Shown one piece after another: positions 7,834 to 15,210 of a stretch of DNA of 64,000 nt (its first letter is position 1; every line of letters starts with the position of its first letter). Below the pieces are notes generated by a model. The model was not told where the DNA came from. It saw nothing but the letters and a program-made list of their open reading frames with translations, and ran no database searches. This stretch comes from CAVUUN01 sp964421755 (GTDB lineage: Bacteria > Acidobacteriota > UBA6911 > RPQK01): assembly GCA_964421755.1 (NCBI GenBank), contig CAYQYP010000014.1, positions 31,293 through 95,292 of the forward strand. The letters run 5' to 3'. Position numbers and translations under genes: made by a program.

Positions 7834-9816
7834 CTATGCGGCGCCCATGTAGTAATAAAGAAATATCAGGATAGCCCCGACCAGTACCCAGGCAGCGTAG
7901 CTCCGAGTGTACCCAGTCTGGAGTTTGCGAAGGGAGTTGCCCCAGTACTGCACCAACCCTCCCGTCCCGTTTACCATGCCGTCTATCAATCCCGCGTCCA
8001 CCCGTTGCCAAAGGAACAGCGTGGATAACCGCTCGATCGGCCGTATGATCGCCGCGTCGTAAATCTCGTCCACGTAGAACTTCTGTTCGGCGGCCCTGTA
8101 CAAACCAAAGACCCGCGTTGCCAGACGGGCCGGCAGCTGGCGGTCTCTGACGTATGCGACGTACGCAAAGATCATGCCTCCGAGGGCGACCAGGCTGGTA
8201 ACGATCGTGAGAGCGATCTCCAACGCGTGACTCCCGTGTTCCGCCCCGTGCGAATCGAGACGATATTCAAAAGAGGGCTCCAGGTACGACTCGAGAACAT
8301 TGGTCCCCAGATAGGCTGGAAGCCCGATCAATCCTCCGATCAGGGCCAAAATGGCCAGGATGATCAACGGGAGAGTGATCGCGGCCGACGGCTCATGAAT
8401 CTCGTGCGATACGCTGTGTCCGGAGCCGGTGACATCTAGGTGATGCGTTCCCTCATCCTCGGTAGCCCTCCGGTCGCCATGGAAGGCGAGCAGCATCAGC
8501 CGAAACATATAGAAGGCCGTCAATCCTGCAACCAGGACTCCTATCACCCAAAGGATCGGGTGTCCGCCAGGCATGCTGAATGCGTTCCAGAGGATCTCGT
8601 CTTTGGAAAAGAAACCGGAAAGGAAGGGGAAACCGGCGATGGCCAGGGTTCCGACCCACATCGTGTAGAAGGTAATCGGGAGGTACCGTTTCAGTCCGCC
8701 CATCCGGAACAGGTTCTGTTCGTGATGCAGCGCGAGGATTACGCTGCCCGACCCGAGAAAGAGCAGTGCTTTGAAGAAAGCGTGCGTGGTGAGGTGGAAG
8801 ATGCCAGCCCCAAAGGCGCCCACTCCAACCGCGAGAAACATGTATCCCAGCTGGCTGACCGTCGAGTATGCGAGCACCCGTTTGATATCCGTCTGAACGA
8901 GGGCAATGCAGGCCGCGAGCAAGGCGGTGGCCGTCCCGACGACGGCAACGATGAGCAGAGTATCGGGCGCCCGGCTATACAAGGCAGCCGAGCGGGCAAT
9001 CATGTAGACTCCGGCGGTCACCATAGTCGCTGCATGGATCAGCGCGCTGACCGGAGTCGGGCCCTCCATCGCGTCGGGCAGCCAGACATACAGGGGTATC
9101 TGCGCACTTTTCCCGGTGGCCCCGACGAACAGGAGAAGCGTTATCACCGACAAGACGCCGAAGCCTGTTTCTGCCGAGTGAAATTGGCTGTCCACTTGCT
9201 CGAACACGGCCAGGTACTCGAAGCTGCCGAAGGTTCCGAAGATCAGGAAGGCAGCCAGAATGAACCCAACATCACCGATACGGTTGACGATAAAAGCCTT
9301 TTTCGCCGCATCGCCTGCGCTCTTACGCTCGAAGTAGTAACCGATCAGCAGATACGAGCAGAGGCCGACACCTTCCCAGCCGACGAACATGAGGATGTAG
9401 TTGTCGGCCAGCACCAGGATGCTCATCATGAAGATGAACAGATTCAGGTAAGCGAAATAGCGGTAGTAGCCTGATTCTCCGGCCATATAAAGGGTCGAGT
9501 ACACGTGAATCAGGAAACCCACGCCGGTGACGATCAGGATCATCACACTCGCCAGGGGATCGAACAGAAATGAGCACGTTACTTCGAGCTCACCGGACTG
9601 AATCCAGGTAAACAAAGAGCGTGAAATCACACGTTCCGGACCCGAGGGCAGCTGCAGCAGTTGTTGGAAGGCAAGTGCCGACCAGACGAAGGAAGCGGCT
9701 ATCGCCCCGCAGGCGATCAGGCCCACCAGCCTGGCAGGCAGGCGCTTTCCGATCAGTCCGTTGACCGTCGCCCCGAACAGCGGGAAAAGGATCGCGATCC
9801 AGAAGTACTCAAGCAT
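7834..9816 (-). CDS. nuoL: NADH-quinone oxidoreductase subunit L
   Basis: Largest antiporter-like subunit of complex I, 660 residues, at the distal end of the membrane arm. Recognised by GWEGVGLCSYLLIGYY, WLPDAMEGPTPVSALIHAATMVTAGVY-type helix 7/8 segments with conserved lysine and histidine residues, and DIKRVLAYSTVSQLG. The C-terminal third contains a His/Asp/Glu-rich loop, then the lateral helix (RVFGLYRAAEQKFYVDEIYD) and the final membrane anchor. The ATG at 9816 lies three bases after the nuoK stop. Confidence 0.96.
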   Translation of the reverse strand: MLEYFWIAILFPLFGATVNGLIGKRLPARLVGLIACGAIAASFVWSALAFQQLLQLPSGPERVISRSLFTWIQSGELEVTCSFLFDPLASVMILIVTGVGFLIHVYSTLYMAGESGYYRYFAYLNLFIFMMSILVLADNYILMFVGWEGVGLCSYLLIGYYFERKSAGDAAKKAFIVNRIGDVGFILAAFLIFGTFGSFEYLAVFEQVDSQFHSAETGFGVLSVITLLLFVGATGKSAQIPLYVWLPDAMEGPTPVSALIHAATMVTAGVYMIARSAALYSRAPDTLLIVAVVGTATALLAACIALVQTDIKRVLAYSTVSQLGYMFLAVGVGAFGAGIFHLTTHAFFKALLFLGSGSVILALHHEQNLFRMGGLKRYLPITFYTMWVGTLAIAGFPFLSGFFSKDEILWNAFSMPGGHPILWVIGVLVAGLTAFYMFRLMLLAFHGDRRATEDEGTHHLDVTGSGHSVSHEIHEPSAAITLPLIILAILALIGGLIGLPAYLGTNVLESYLEPSFEYRLDSHGAEHGSHALEIALTIVTSLVALGGMIFAYVAYVRDRQLPARLATRVFGLYRAAEQKFYVDEIYDAAIIRPIERLSTLFLWQRVDAGLIDGMVNGTGGLVQYWGNSLRKLQTGYTRSYAAWVLVGAILIFLYYYMGAA

Positions 9817-9819
9817 CGG

Positions 9820-10122
9820 CTACCACTTCATCTCATTGACCTGGTCGATATCCACGGTCTGTTTACGTCTGGCCAGGACGACTATCAGCGCCAGGCCCAC
9901 CGCCGCTTCGGCGGCTGCGACGGTCATGACGAAAAAGACGAAAATCTGGCCCTCCATCTGGTTGAGGTAACGGGAAAAGGCCAGAAACGCGACGTTGACG
10001 GCATTCAGCATCAGTTCGATGCACATGAACATCGTGATGACGTTTCGCCGCGTCAGCACACCGACGAGGCCTATCGTAAACAGAATGGCACTGAGAACAA
10101 GGTAATGTGTGGTCGGAACCAT
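9820..10122 (-). CDS. nuoK: NADH-quinone oxidoreductase subunit K
   Basis: Three-helix membrane subunit of complex I, 100 residues, exactly the family length. Helix 2 contains the conserved glutamate in MFMCIELMLNAVN, and helix 3 carries the second in MTVAAAEAAVGLAL; both belong to the proton channel between NuoJ and NuoN. ATG start at 10122, 7 bases after the nuoJ stop. Confidence 0.96.
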   Translation of the reverse strand: MVPTTHYLVLSAILFTIGLVGVLTRRNVITMFMCIELMLNAVNVAFLAFSRYLNQMEGQIFVFFVMTVAAAEAAVGLALIVVLARRKQTVDIDQVNEMKW

Positions 10123-10129
10123 AAGGATG

Positions 10130-10636
10130 TCAGTCGTTTCGTTTCGCCAGGACCACGGCCCCGAGGATGGCGACCAGGATCAGAATCGACGTTACCTCGA
10201 AGGGCAGCACATACTCTCGAAAAAGGAGTCGTCCCACATCCTGCACGGATCCCTGAGCAGACGTTTCACGGCCGGCCTCCTGGGCGGACTTCATGAAATC
10301 CGGGAAGGCCTGAAGGAGCAAAAGCGCGAAGAAAACGGCAAGCGGGATGGCCCAGTATGAGAGCTGTTGCAGTCCTTTAGCTTTGAAGTACTCGGATTCG
10401 GGATCGAGCAGCATAATGACGAATACGAACAGGACCATGATTGCCCCGGCATAGACGATAACCTGGACCGCTGCGATGAACTGAGATCCGAGTTGAAAGA
10501 ACAGGCCGGCTACTGCGGCGAGGCAGACGATCAGCGATAGGGCACTGTAGACGGCACGCTTTTGAAGGACCACGAGGACGGCCGAACTGACCGCCAGCGT
10601 AGCCAGGATGTAAAAGACGACGTGTTCCACCTGCAA
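10130..10636 (-). CDS. nuoJ: NADH-quinone oxidoreductase subunit J
   Basis: Five-helix membrane subunit of complex I, 168 residues. The signature helix with AAVQVIVYAGAIMVLFVFVIM is present, including the pi-bulge tyrosine region. It is the first gene of a nuoJKLMN-greA operon; nuoA-I are not in this window. A TTG at 10636 is used as start because it gives the standard N-terminus (QVEHVVFYILA); a GTG two codons later would also work. Upstream is a strong sigma-70-type promoter with a leader of about 35 bases. Confidence 0.93.
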   Translation of the reverse strand: MQVEHVVFYILATLAVSSAVLVVLQKRAVYSALSLIVCLAAVAGLFFQLGSQFIAAVQVIVYAGAIMVLFVFVIMLLDPESEYFKAKGLQQLSYWAIPLAVFFALLLLQAFPDFMKSAQEAGRETSAQGSVQDVGRLLFREYVLPFEVTSILILVAILGAVVLAKRND

Positions 10637-10679
10637 GTACCTGAAATAAACAGCCTTCCCGCCGACACCGTAACTAGAA

Positions 10680-10708
10680 ATGTTAGTTGACGCCCCCGGT
10701 CATGTCAA
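10680..10708 (-). promoter_or_regulatory. sigma-70 promoter of the nuoJKLMN-greA operon
   Basis: Read on the minus strand: TTGACA (10708-10703), a 17-base spacer and TAACAT (10685-10680). The -35 is perfect and the spacing ideal. The predicted start is about 37 bases before the nuoJ TTG. This is the best sigma-70 promoter in the window. Confidence 0.75.
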
Positions 10709-10802
10709 GGAAGCGGCGGCGCTGGTCCCGCCACCCCGCCGCGCGCGCCGATCCGACGTCCGGTCACCGAGCAACCGCCCGCGAATCCGACGGTCGACAT
10801 CA

Positions 10803-11234
10803 TCACGATTCGGAAAGCGGATTACGCCAGTCGAGTTTCGGAAAACGCGCGAAGTCACTGTCGGCACTGTAAAGGACCAGTCCATGCTCGATCGCCAGCG
10901 CGGCAAGGTGGGCGTCTGGGACAAGATTCGCACTCGCTCGCCCGTCCCTCAGGAGGGTCCCCAAGAGTTGTCGGTGCTCGGCCGTCGGTTGCGGAATCCA
11001 GGCCCTCGGGTGGTTGAGCCACTCCTGCACCTGCTCCCACGCTGTCTCTATCGATAGCGGGCGATCGAAAAGTCGTGGATTGGTCGCGAGTCTCAAAAAG
11101 GCCAGACAGGATTCCCACGGGATTCCTACGCGACCCGGAGAATTGAATTGGGCTTCCAGCCAGTTGCGGGCGGTGGCATGTTGCGGAAGATCGCTGAACT
11201 TCGCGTACAGGAGGATGTTCGCGTCAATTATCAC
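10803..11234 (-). CDS. vapC: PIN-domain ribonuclease toxin VapC
   Basis: 143-residue PIN-domain protein, predicted Mg-dependent ribonuclease toxin of a type II toxin-antitoxin pair. The acidic active-site set is complete: D4 in MIIDANILLYA, E41 in IPWESCLAFLRL, D107 in VPDAHLAALA, and D125/D127 in YSADSDFARF. The start overlaps the vapB stop as ATGA. VapC toxins usually cut tRNA or rRNA, but this target cannot be inferred. Confidence 0.93.
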   Translation of the reverse strand: MIIDANILLYAKFSDLPQHATARNWLEAQFNSPGRVGIPWESCLAFLRLATNPRLFDRPLSIETAWEQVQEWLNHPRAWIPQPTAEHRQLLGTLLRDGRASANLVPDAHLAALAIEHGLVLYSADSDFARFPKLDWRNPLSES

Positions 11235-11470
11235 TGGAATTGATCCCCTTCAACTTCGGCGATCAGTTGAGCGACGTTGTCCAAGTCGGTGCGGCGAGGT
11301 TTTCCCTCGGCCGTCTTGATCGAATAAGAGGCGACCGGCGCCTGGTCTTCTTCGAGTCGATCCAGACCGGCCCGCAGCGCTTCGTTGACTAGCGTCTTCA
11401 ACGGCTGGTCCTTACGTAGGCGCTTGAGCCGGGCGGCTACATCTTTGTCAAGAGTGATGGTGGTGCGCAT
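11231..11470 (-). CDS. vapB: ribbon-helix-helix antitoxin VapB
   Basis: 79 residues. The N-terminal half (MRTTITLDKDVAARLKRL, then PLKTLVNEALRAGLDRL) is a ribbon-helix-helix DNA-binding fold. The C-terminal half is the flexible toxin-binding tail. It should neutralise the PIN toxin encoded immediately downstream and repress the pair. The ATG at 11470 is preceded by TATAAT only 8 bases away and has no Shine-Dalgarno sequence, so a leaderless start is likely. Confidence 0.9.
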   Translation of the reverse strand: MRTTITLDKDVAARLKRLRKDQPLKTLVNEALRAGLDRLEEDQAPVASYSIKTAEGKPRRTDLDNVAQLIAEVEGDQFQ

Positions 11471-11478
11471 GCATCAGC

Positions 11479-11497
11479 ATTATAGCATCATGATGCT
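11479..11497 (-). promoter_or_regulatory. vapBC -10 box overlapping a palindromic operator candidate
   Basis: On the minus strand TATAAT occupies 11484-11479. It abuts a perfect 14-bp palindrome, AGCATCATGATGCT, at 11484-11497. A palindrome sharing a base with the -10 is where a VapB dimer would be expected to bind to shut off its own promoter. The operator role is inferred. Confidence 0.5.
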
Positions 11498-11637
11498 CAC
11501 CTTTTGGAAATGTGAACGAATCGCGAGGTCCGGCGCCCAAACCGGCCTTCCGGGCCGCACAAGTTGCAGCGCCAGGCGCGCCACGTTATGATCTTGGGGC
11601 TGCTCTCTCGCTGGTAGACCGTATCTTGGTGACTCTG

Positions 11638-11853
11638 ATGGCCAACGAACAGATCAATATCGTCCTGAACGGAGAACCGGCCACGGTGCCTCCCGGGACC
11701 TGTCTAACTGGACTGATCCAGATCCTGGGCCTGAATCCCGGCCAGGTCGCCATAGAGCTGAACAGACAGATCATAAAACGTGAGCAATGGAACGACTGGA
11801 GTCTGAAATCGGGGGACCAGGTCGAGGTGGTGCATTTTGTCGGCGGAGGATAA
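11638..11853 (+). CDS. thiS: sulfur carrier protein ThiS
   Basis: 71-residue ubiquitin-fold carrier that brings sulfur, as a C-terminal thiocarboxylate, to thiazole formation in thiamine synthesis. It ends in HFVGGG, the Gly-Gly tail that is adenylated and thiolated. The ATG at 11638 (MANEQINIVLNGEP) gives the normal length; the frame stays open upstream but that stretch is not ThiS-like. The 3' end contains the Shine-Dalgarno sequence of thiG. No TPP riboswitch pattern was recognised upstream. Confidence 0.93.
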   Translation: MANEQINIVLNGEPATVPPGTCLTGLIQILGLNPGQVAIELNRQIIKREQWNDWSLKSGDQVEVVHFVGGG

Positions 11854-11858
11854 ATCTG

Positions 11859-12635
11859 ATGGTTGAGGACAGGCTTGTTATTGGAGGACGTGAGTTCACG
11901 TCAAGGCTGCTGGTTGGAACCGGGAAGTACCCGGATTTCGAAACCATGCGCCGGGCGCACGAGGCCAGCGGCGCCGAGATCGTGACTGTCGCTGTGCGAA
12001 GAGTTAACTTGAACGATAGGGGCGCTCAATCGCTCTTTGCGTTTATCGCCAACAGGCTGATGATATTGCCCAACACAGCAGGCTGCTACAGCACCGAGGA
12101 TGCCGTCCGATACGCGCGGCTGGGCCGAGAAGCCGGGCTATCGGACTTTGTAAAGCTGGAAGTCATCGGCGACGAGAAGACCCTGTTTCCGGATAACGAG
12201 GCTTTGTTGCAGGCGACGCGGATTCTGGTGAAAGAGGGCTTTGTCGTCCTCCCGTACACCAACGACGATCCGGTGGCATGCAAGAAACTCGAAGATGCTG
12301 GCGCGGCAGCGGTAATGCCGCTGGGAGCCCCGATCGGATCGGGGCTGGGAATCCAGAATCCCAACAATATTCGGATTATCCTTGAGCAGTCGAGGGTTCC
12401 AGTCATTGTGGATGCCGGGGTGGGAACCGCTTCGGATGCAGCGATCGCGATGGAACTCGGCGCGGCCGGGGTCCTGATGAATACAGGAATCGCCGGCGCC
12501 AAAGACCCAGTCGCCATGGCCAGAGCAATGAAGCTCGCGGTTGAGGCCGGCCGTCTGGCGCATCTGGCGGGTCGGATTCCGAAGAAGCTTTATGCATCTG
12601 CGAGCAGTCCGCTCGAGGGCATGCTCGCGAAGTGA
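11859..12635 (+). CDS. thiG: thiazole synthase ThiG
   Basis: TIM-barrel enzyme that joins deoxyxylulose phosphate, dehydroglycine and ThiS-borne sulfur into the thiazole phosphate of thiamine. 258 residues from the ATG at 11859, with GGAGGA of the thiS tail as its ribosome site. The Schiff-base lysine is K99 in DFVKLEVIGD. Phosphate-binding segments include PLGAPIGSGLGIQN and VIVDAGVGTASDA. It is likely co-translated with thiS and followed by aroB with a 30-base gap. No thiH or thiO is seen here. Confidence 0.95.
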   Translation: MVEDRLVIGGREFTSRLLVGTGKYPDFETMRRAHEASGAEIVTVAVRRVNLNDRGAQSLFAFIANRLMILPNTAGCYSTEDAVRYARLGREAGLSDFVKLEVIGDEKTLFPDNEALLQATRILVKEGFVVLPYTNDDPVACKKLEDAGAAAVMPLGAPIGSGLGIQNPNNIRIILEQSRVPVIVDAGVGTASDAAIAMELGAAGVLMNTGIAGAKDPVAMARAMKLAVEAGRLAHLAGRIPKKLYASASSPLEGMLAK

Positions 12636-12665
12636 TGGAAGGGCGAGAATGAAGAGGAAGCCGGC

Positions 12666-13775
12666 ATGAAGACCGTCAACGTCAAGCTCGGGGCGCGGAG
12701 CTACGACATCCTGATAGCCTCAGGGTTGCTGTCCTCGCTTTCCGGGTTGTTCGAGAGCTACAAAATCAGGCGACGGCTGTTCCTGATCGCCAACCCCAAG
12801 GTCTTCAAACTCTACGGAGAGGACATGCTGGCCAACCTGGGTGCCGCTGGCTTCCAGGTGACCCAGATCATGATTCCGGACGGTGAGAAGTACAAGACCC
12901 TCCAGACATTGGAGAACATCTACACTTACCTGATTGCTCAAGGGGCCGATCGTCACTCAACGATCGTGGCACTGGGGGGCGGGGTGACCGGTGACCTGAG
13001 CGGGTTCGCCGCCGCCACCTTTCATCGCGGAATCCCATACGTTCAGATTCCGACCACACTGCTGGCTCAGGTGGATAGCTCGGTCGGCGGAAAGACGGGC
13101 GTGAACCATTCCCTGGGCAAGAACCTGATCGGGGCCTTCTACCAGCCCATGCTCGTCTGCATCGATGTGCAGACGCTCAACAGCCTCCCGGAGCGGGAGT
13201 TGCAGTCCGGGCTCTACGAAGCCCTGAAATACGGGTTGATTTACGACCGAGACTTCTTCTCGTATTTCGAGTCCCACCTGGCGGACCTCAAGAGCCGGGT
13301 TCCGGATGTCCTTGAAAGAGTGATCAGCCGGTGCTGCGAGATCAAGGCCGAAGTCACCTCAATTGACGAGGCCGAAGCCGATCTTCGCAGGATACTGAAC
13401 TTCGGGCACACATACGGCCATGCAATCGAAGCCGCAGCCGGCTACGGAGGTATTACGCACGGCGAGGCGGTAGCGTATGGCATGATCGGCGCCGTCCGGC
13501 TCTCGCAGGAGAGAGGGTATCTGGATGCCTCGACCGCTGATCGGCTGACTCGTTGTATCCTTGCGGTCGGCCCTCTTCCGGTGATCGACTTCCTGCCCGG
13601 CGACGGGGTTTTCGAGGCAATGGCCCGCGACAAGAAACGTCAACACGGTCACATGAACTTCGTGCTGCTCGAGAGGATCGGAAAGACCACCGTGGCAAGC
13701 AGTGTCACAGAAGAGAGCCTGAGGGAGATCTGGTCGAGTCTGGTCGCCATCCAACGGGGTGTGAAAACCACTTGA
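12666..13775 (+). CDS. aroB: 3-dehydroquinate synthase
   Basis: Second step of the shikimate pathway, converting DAHP to 3-dehydroquinate with NAD+ and a divalent metal. 369 residues. The NAD-binding loop GGGVTGDLSGF (about residues 104-114) is followed by PTTLLAQVDSSVGGKTGVN. Metal ligands come from the LYEALKYGL glutamate and the histidines of FGHTYGHAIEA and THGEAVAYGM. Its TGA overlaps the TTG start of the ubiE-like gene. Confidence 0.96.
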   Translation: MKTVNVKLGARSYDILIASGLLSSLSGLFESYKIRRRLFLIANPKVFKLYGEDMLANLGAAGFQVTQIMIPDGEKYKTLQTLENIYTYLIAQGADRHSTIVALGGGVTGDLSGFAAATFHRGIPYVQIPTTLLAQVDSSVGGKTGVNHSLGKNLIGAFYQPMLVCIDVQTLNSLPERELQSGLYEALKYGLIYDRDFFSYFESHLADLKSRVPDVLERVISRCCEIKAEVTSIDEAEADLRRILNFGHTYGHAIEAAAGYGGITHGEAVAYGMIGAVRLSQERGYLDASTADRLTRCILAVGPLPVIDFLPGDGVFEAMARDKKRQHGHMNFVLLERIGKTTVASSVTEESLREIWSSLVAIQRGVKTT

Positions 13776-14494
13776 CTGTCAGCAAGGAACCCGAGCGCAT
13801 CCGCGCTATGTTTGGGGACATAGCGCCACGGTACGATCTGCTCAATCATCTGTTGTCATTCTCGATTGATCGGTACTGGCGAAGAAGAGTCCTCACGAAG
13901 CTGCGTCAGCGTCTGGATAAAGGGGCACTGGTGCTGGATCTCTGCACTGGCACCGGCGATCTGGCGCTCGTCCTCGCCTCCCACTACCGGGTTGTGGGCT
14001 CGGATTTCGCCCACCCGATGCTGGTTCTTGCGCGGGAAAAGACCCGGAAGAAGCGGCCTGAGATAAACCTGTGCGAGGGCGATGCGCTTGCACTCCCGTT
14101 CGATGAAGCTGTTTTTGGGGCGGTTACGATCGCATTCGGTCTTCGAAATCTCGCGGATTACAGCGCCGGTCTGGCAGAGATGCACAGAGTTCTCCGGCCG
14201 GGTGGGTGGCTGGCCGTCCTGGAGTTTTCAAAACCTAAGCTGCGGGTTTACCGCGAGATGTACCTGTTTTACTTCAGCCGGGTTCTGCCGAAGGTCGGCG
14301 AGTTGATCTCCGGTCGCACGGGGGCGTACTCGTATTTGTATCAGAGTGTTTCGGAGTTTCTGGACGAAGAGCAAATGCAAAAGCTGCTGATGCAGGCAGG
14401 GTTTGAATGCCCCAGACAATTCCGCCTCGCCGGTGGAATTGCCACACTACACCTCTCGGCCAAGCCGGCCGCGACGACCGGCGCACGATTCTGA
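13772..14494 (+). CDS. ubiE: UbiE/MenG-type quinone C-methyltransferase
   Basis: SAM-dependent methylase for the last or near-last C-methylation of menaquinone or ubiquinone. 240 residues from the TTG at 13772, which overlaps the aroB stop (TTGA). IAPRYDLLNHLLSFSID is the family signature. The SAM-binding motif VLDLCTGTGDLAL begins near residue 54, and FGLRNLADY plus GGWLAVLEFSKP follow in the expected order. An ATG 35 bases later would remove part of the conserved N-terminus. Demethylmenaquinone is the likelier substrate given the anaerobic-type enzymes nearby, but that is inference. Confidence 0.9.
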   Translation: MTVSKEPERIRAMFGDIAPRYDLLNHLLSFSIDRYWRRRVLTKLRQRLDKGALVLDLCTGTGDLALVLASHYRVVGSDFAHPMLVLAREKTRKKRPEINLCEGDALALPFDEAVFGAVTIAFGLRNLADYSAGLAEMHRVLRPGGWLAVLEFSKPKLRVYREMYLFYFSRVLPKVGELISGRTGAYSYLYQSVSEFLDEEQMQKLLMQAGFECPRQFRLAGGIATLHLSAKPAATTGARF

Positions 14495-14526
14495 TTGCCT
14501 GAGTAAGAACCACCCCGCCAGGAGGG

Positions 14527-15177
14527 TTACGGGTTCTCTTGCGGCGGGGCCGACACTCCCTCGATTGCCGCCGGCTCGGGAAGCTCTCCGATCATCTCCG
14601 TGATTGTCGGCTGGTCCAGACCGGCGTCACCGGCCTCCTTGCGCAGTCGATCAATCAGGTTTCGAGCTTCCTCGACTTCCGCTTTGTTCTTCTCTATCTC
14701 CTGACGGGCCGCTTCCATCTGCTGCTGTATCAGGCCCTGCGTGCTGCCATCGTCCTCGCGATAGAAGGCGTTCACAAGGTTGTTCAGTCTCAGCTGGAGC
14801 ACGAGGCCCCGGTTGACGGCGTTTTTGTAGTTCATGCGCGCTTCCTCAAACGCAGACTTCCAAAACGCCACATCATTCACTTTTGCTTCCGGCTGCCCCT
14901 CGCCTTCCGCGCCTTCGCCAGTCTTCTGCTCTTTACCCGTTTTCTTGGATTTCTCGGCGTTGGCCTCCTCTTCGACCGCGTCTGATTTGCTGATACTGAC
15001 CGGCGCATTCTGGTACTTAGTCAGATCGGCGTTGGTTATCAGTCGGGCCGGTTTCTCGGTCTTCGCCTTACGTTCGCGGGCCTCTTTGGAGAGGTCGACC
15101 AGAGACGGCTGGTCCTTGCTGCTTTGCCCAAACGACCATCCAGTCAGGAGCATAAGCAGGCACAGGAAGACTTTCAT
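14527..15177 (-). CDS. exported coiled-coil protein, unknown function
   Basis: 216 residues from the ATG at 15177, preceded by a strong GGAGG five bases upstream. Residues 1-18 form a signal peptide (MKVFLCLLMLLTGWSFGQ). A charged linker (about 20-95, rich in Lys/Glu and low complexity) leads to a long alpha-helical stretch with coiled-coil character (roughly 100-190) and a proline-rich end. No catalytic motif is visible. It lies just downstream of the pseudopilin genes on the same strand, with its own promoter overlapping the end of the last one. A role in the cell envelope is plausible but unproven. Confidence 0.75.
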   Translation of the reverse strand: MKVFLCLLMLLTGWSFGQSSKDQPSLVDLSKEARERKAKTEKPARLITNADLTKYQNAPVSISKSDAVEEEANAEKSKKTGKEQKTGEGAEGEGQPEAKVNDVAFWKSAFEEARMNYKNAVNRGLVLQLRLNNLVNAFYREDDGSTQGLIQQQMEAARQEIEKNKAEVEEARNLIDRLRKEAGDAGLDQPTITEMIGELPEPAAIEGVSAPPQENP

Positions 15178-15187
15178 AAGAACCTCC

Positions 15188-15210
15188 GATAGCCGCATTA
15201 TACGGCTATC
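15188..15210 (-). promoter_or_regulatory. -10 box inside an 8-bp inverted repeat (promoter/operator)
   Basis: GATAGCCG (15188-15195) and CGGCTATC (15203-15210) are exact reverse complements around a minus-strand TATAAT (15202-15197). The box sits 19 bases before the ATG of the coiled-coil protein gene and overlaps the stop of the preceding pseudopilin gene. It could be an operator, or a short stem ending the upstream transcript. Confidence 0.5.

Noticed and set aside
8440..9474. 344-codon open frame on the plus strand
   Set aside because: Antisense of nuoL; charged composition and no start context.
11512..11637. TPP riboswitch upstream of thiS
   Set aside because: I looked for the conserved thi-box words and saw none; the leader is short and GC-rich.
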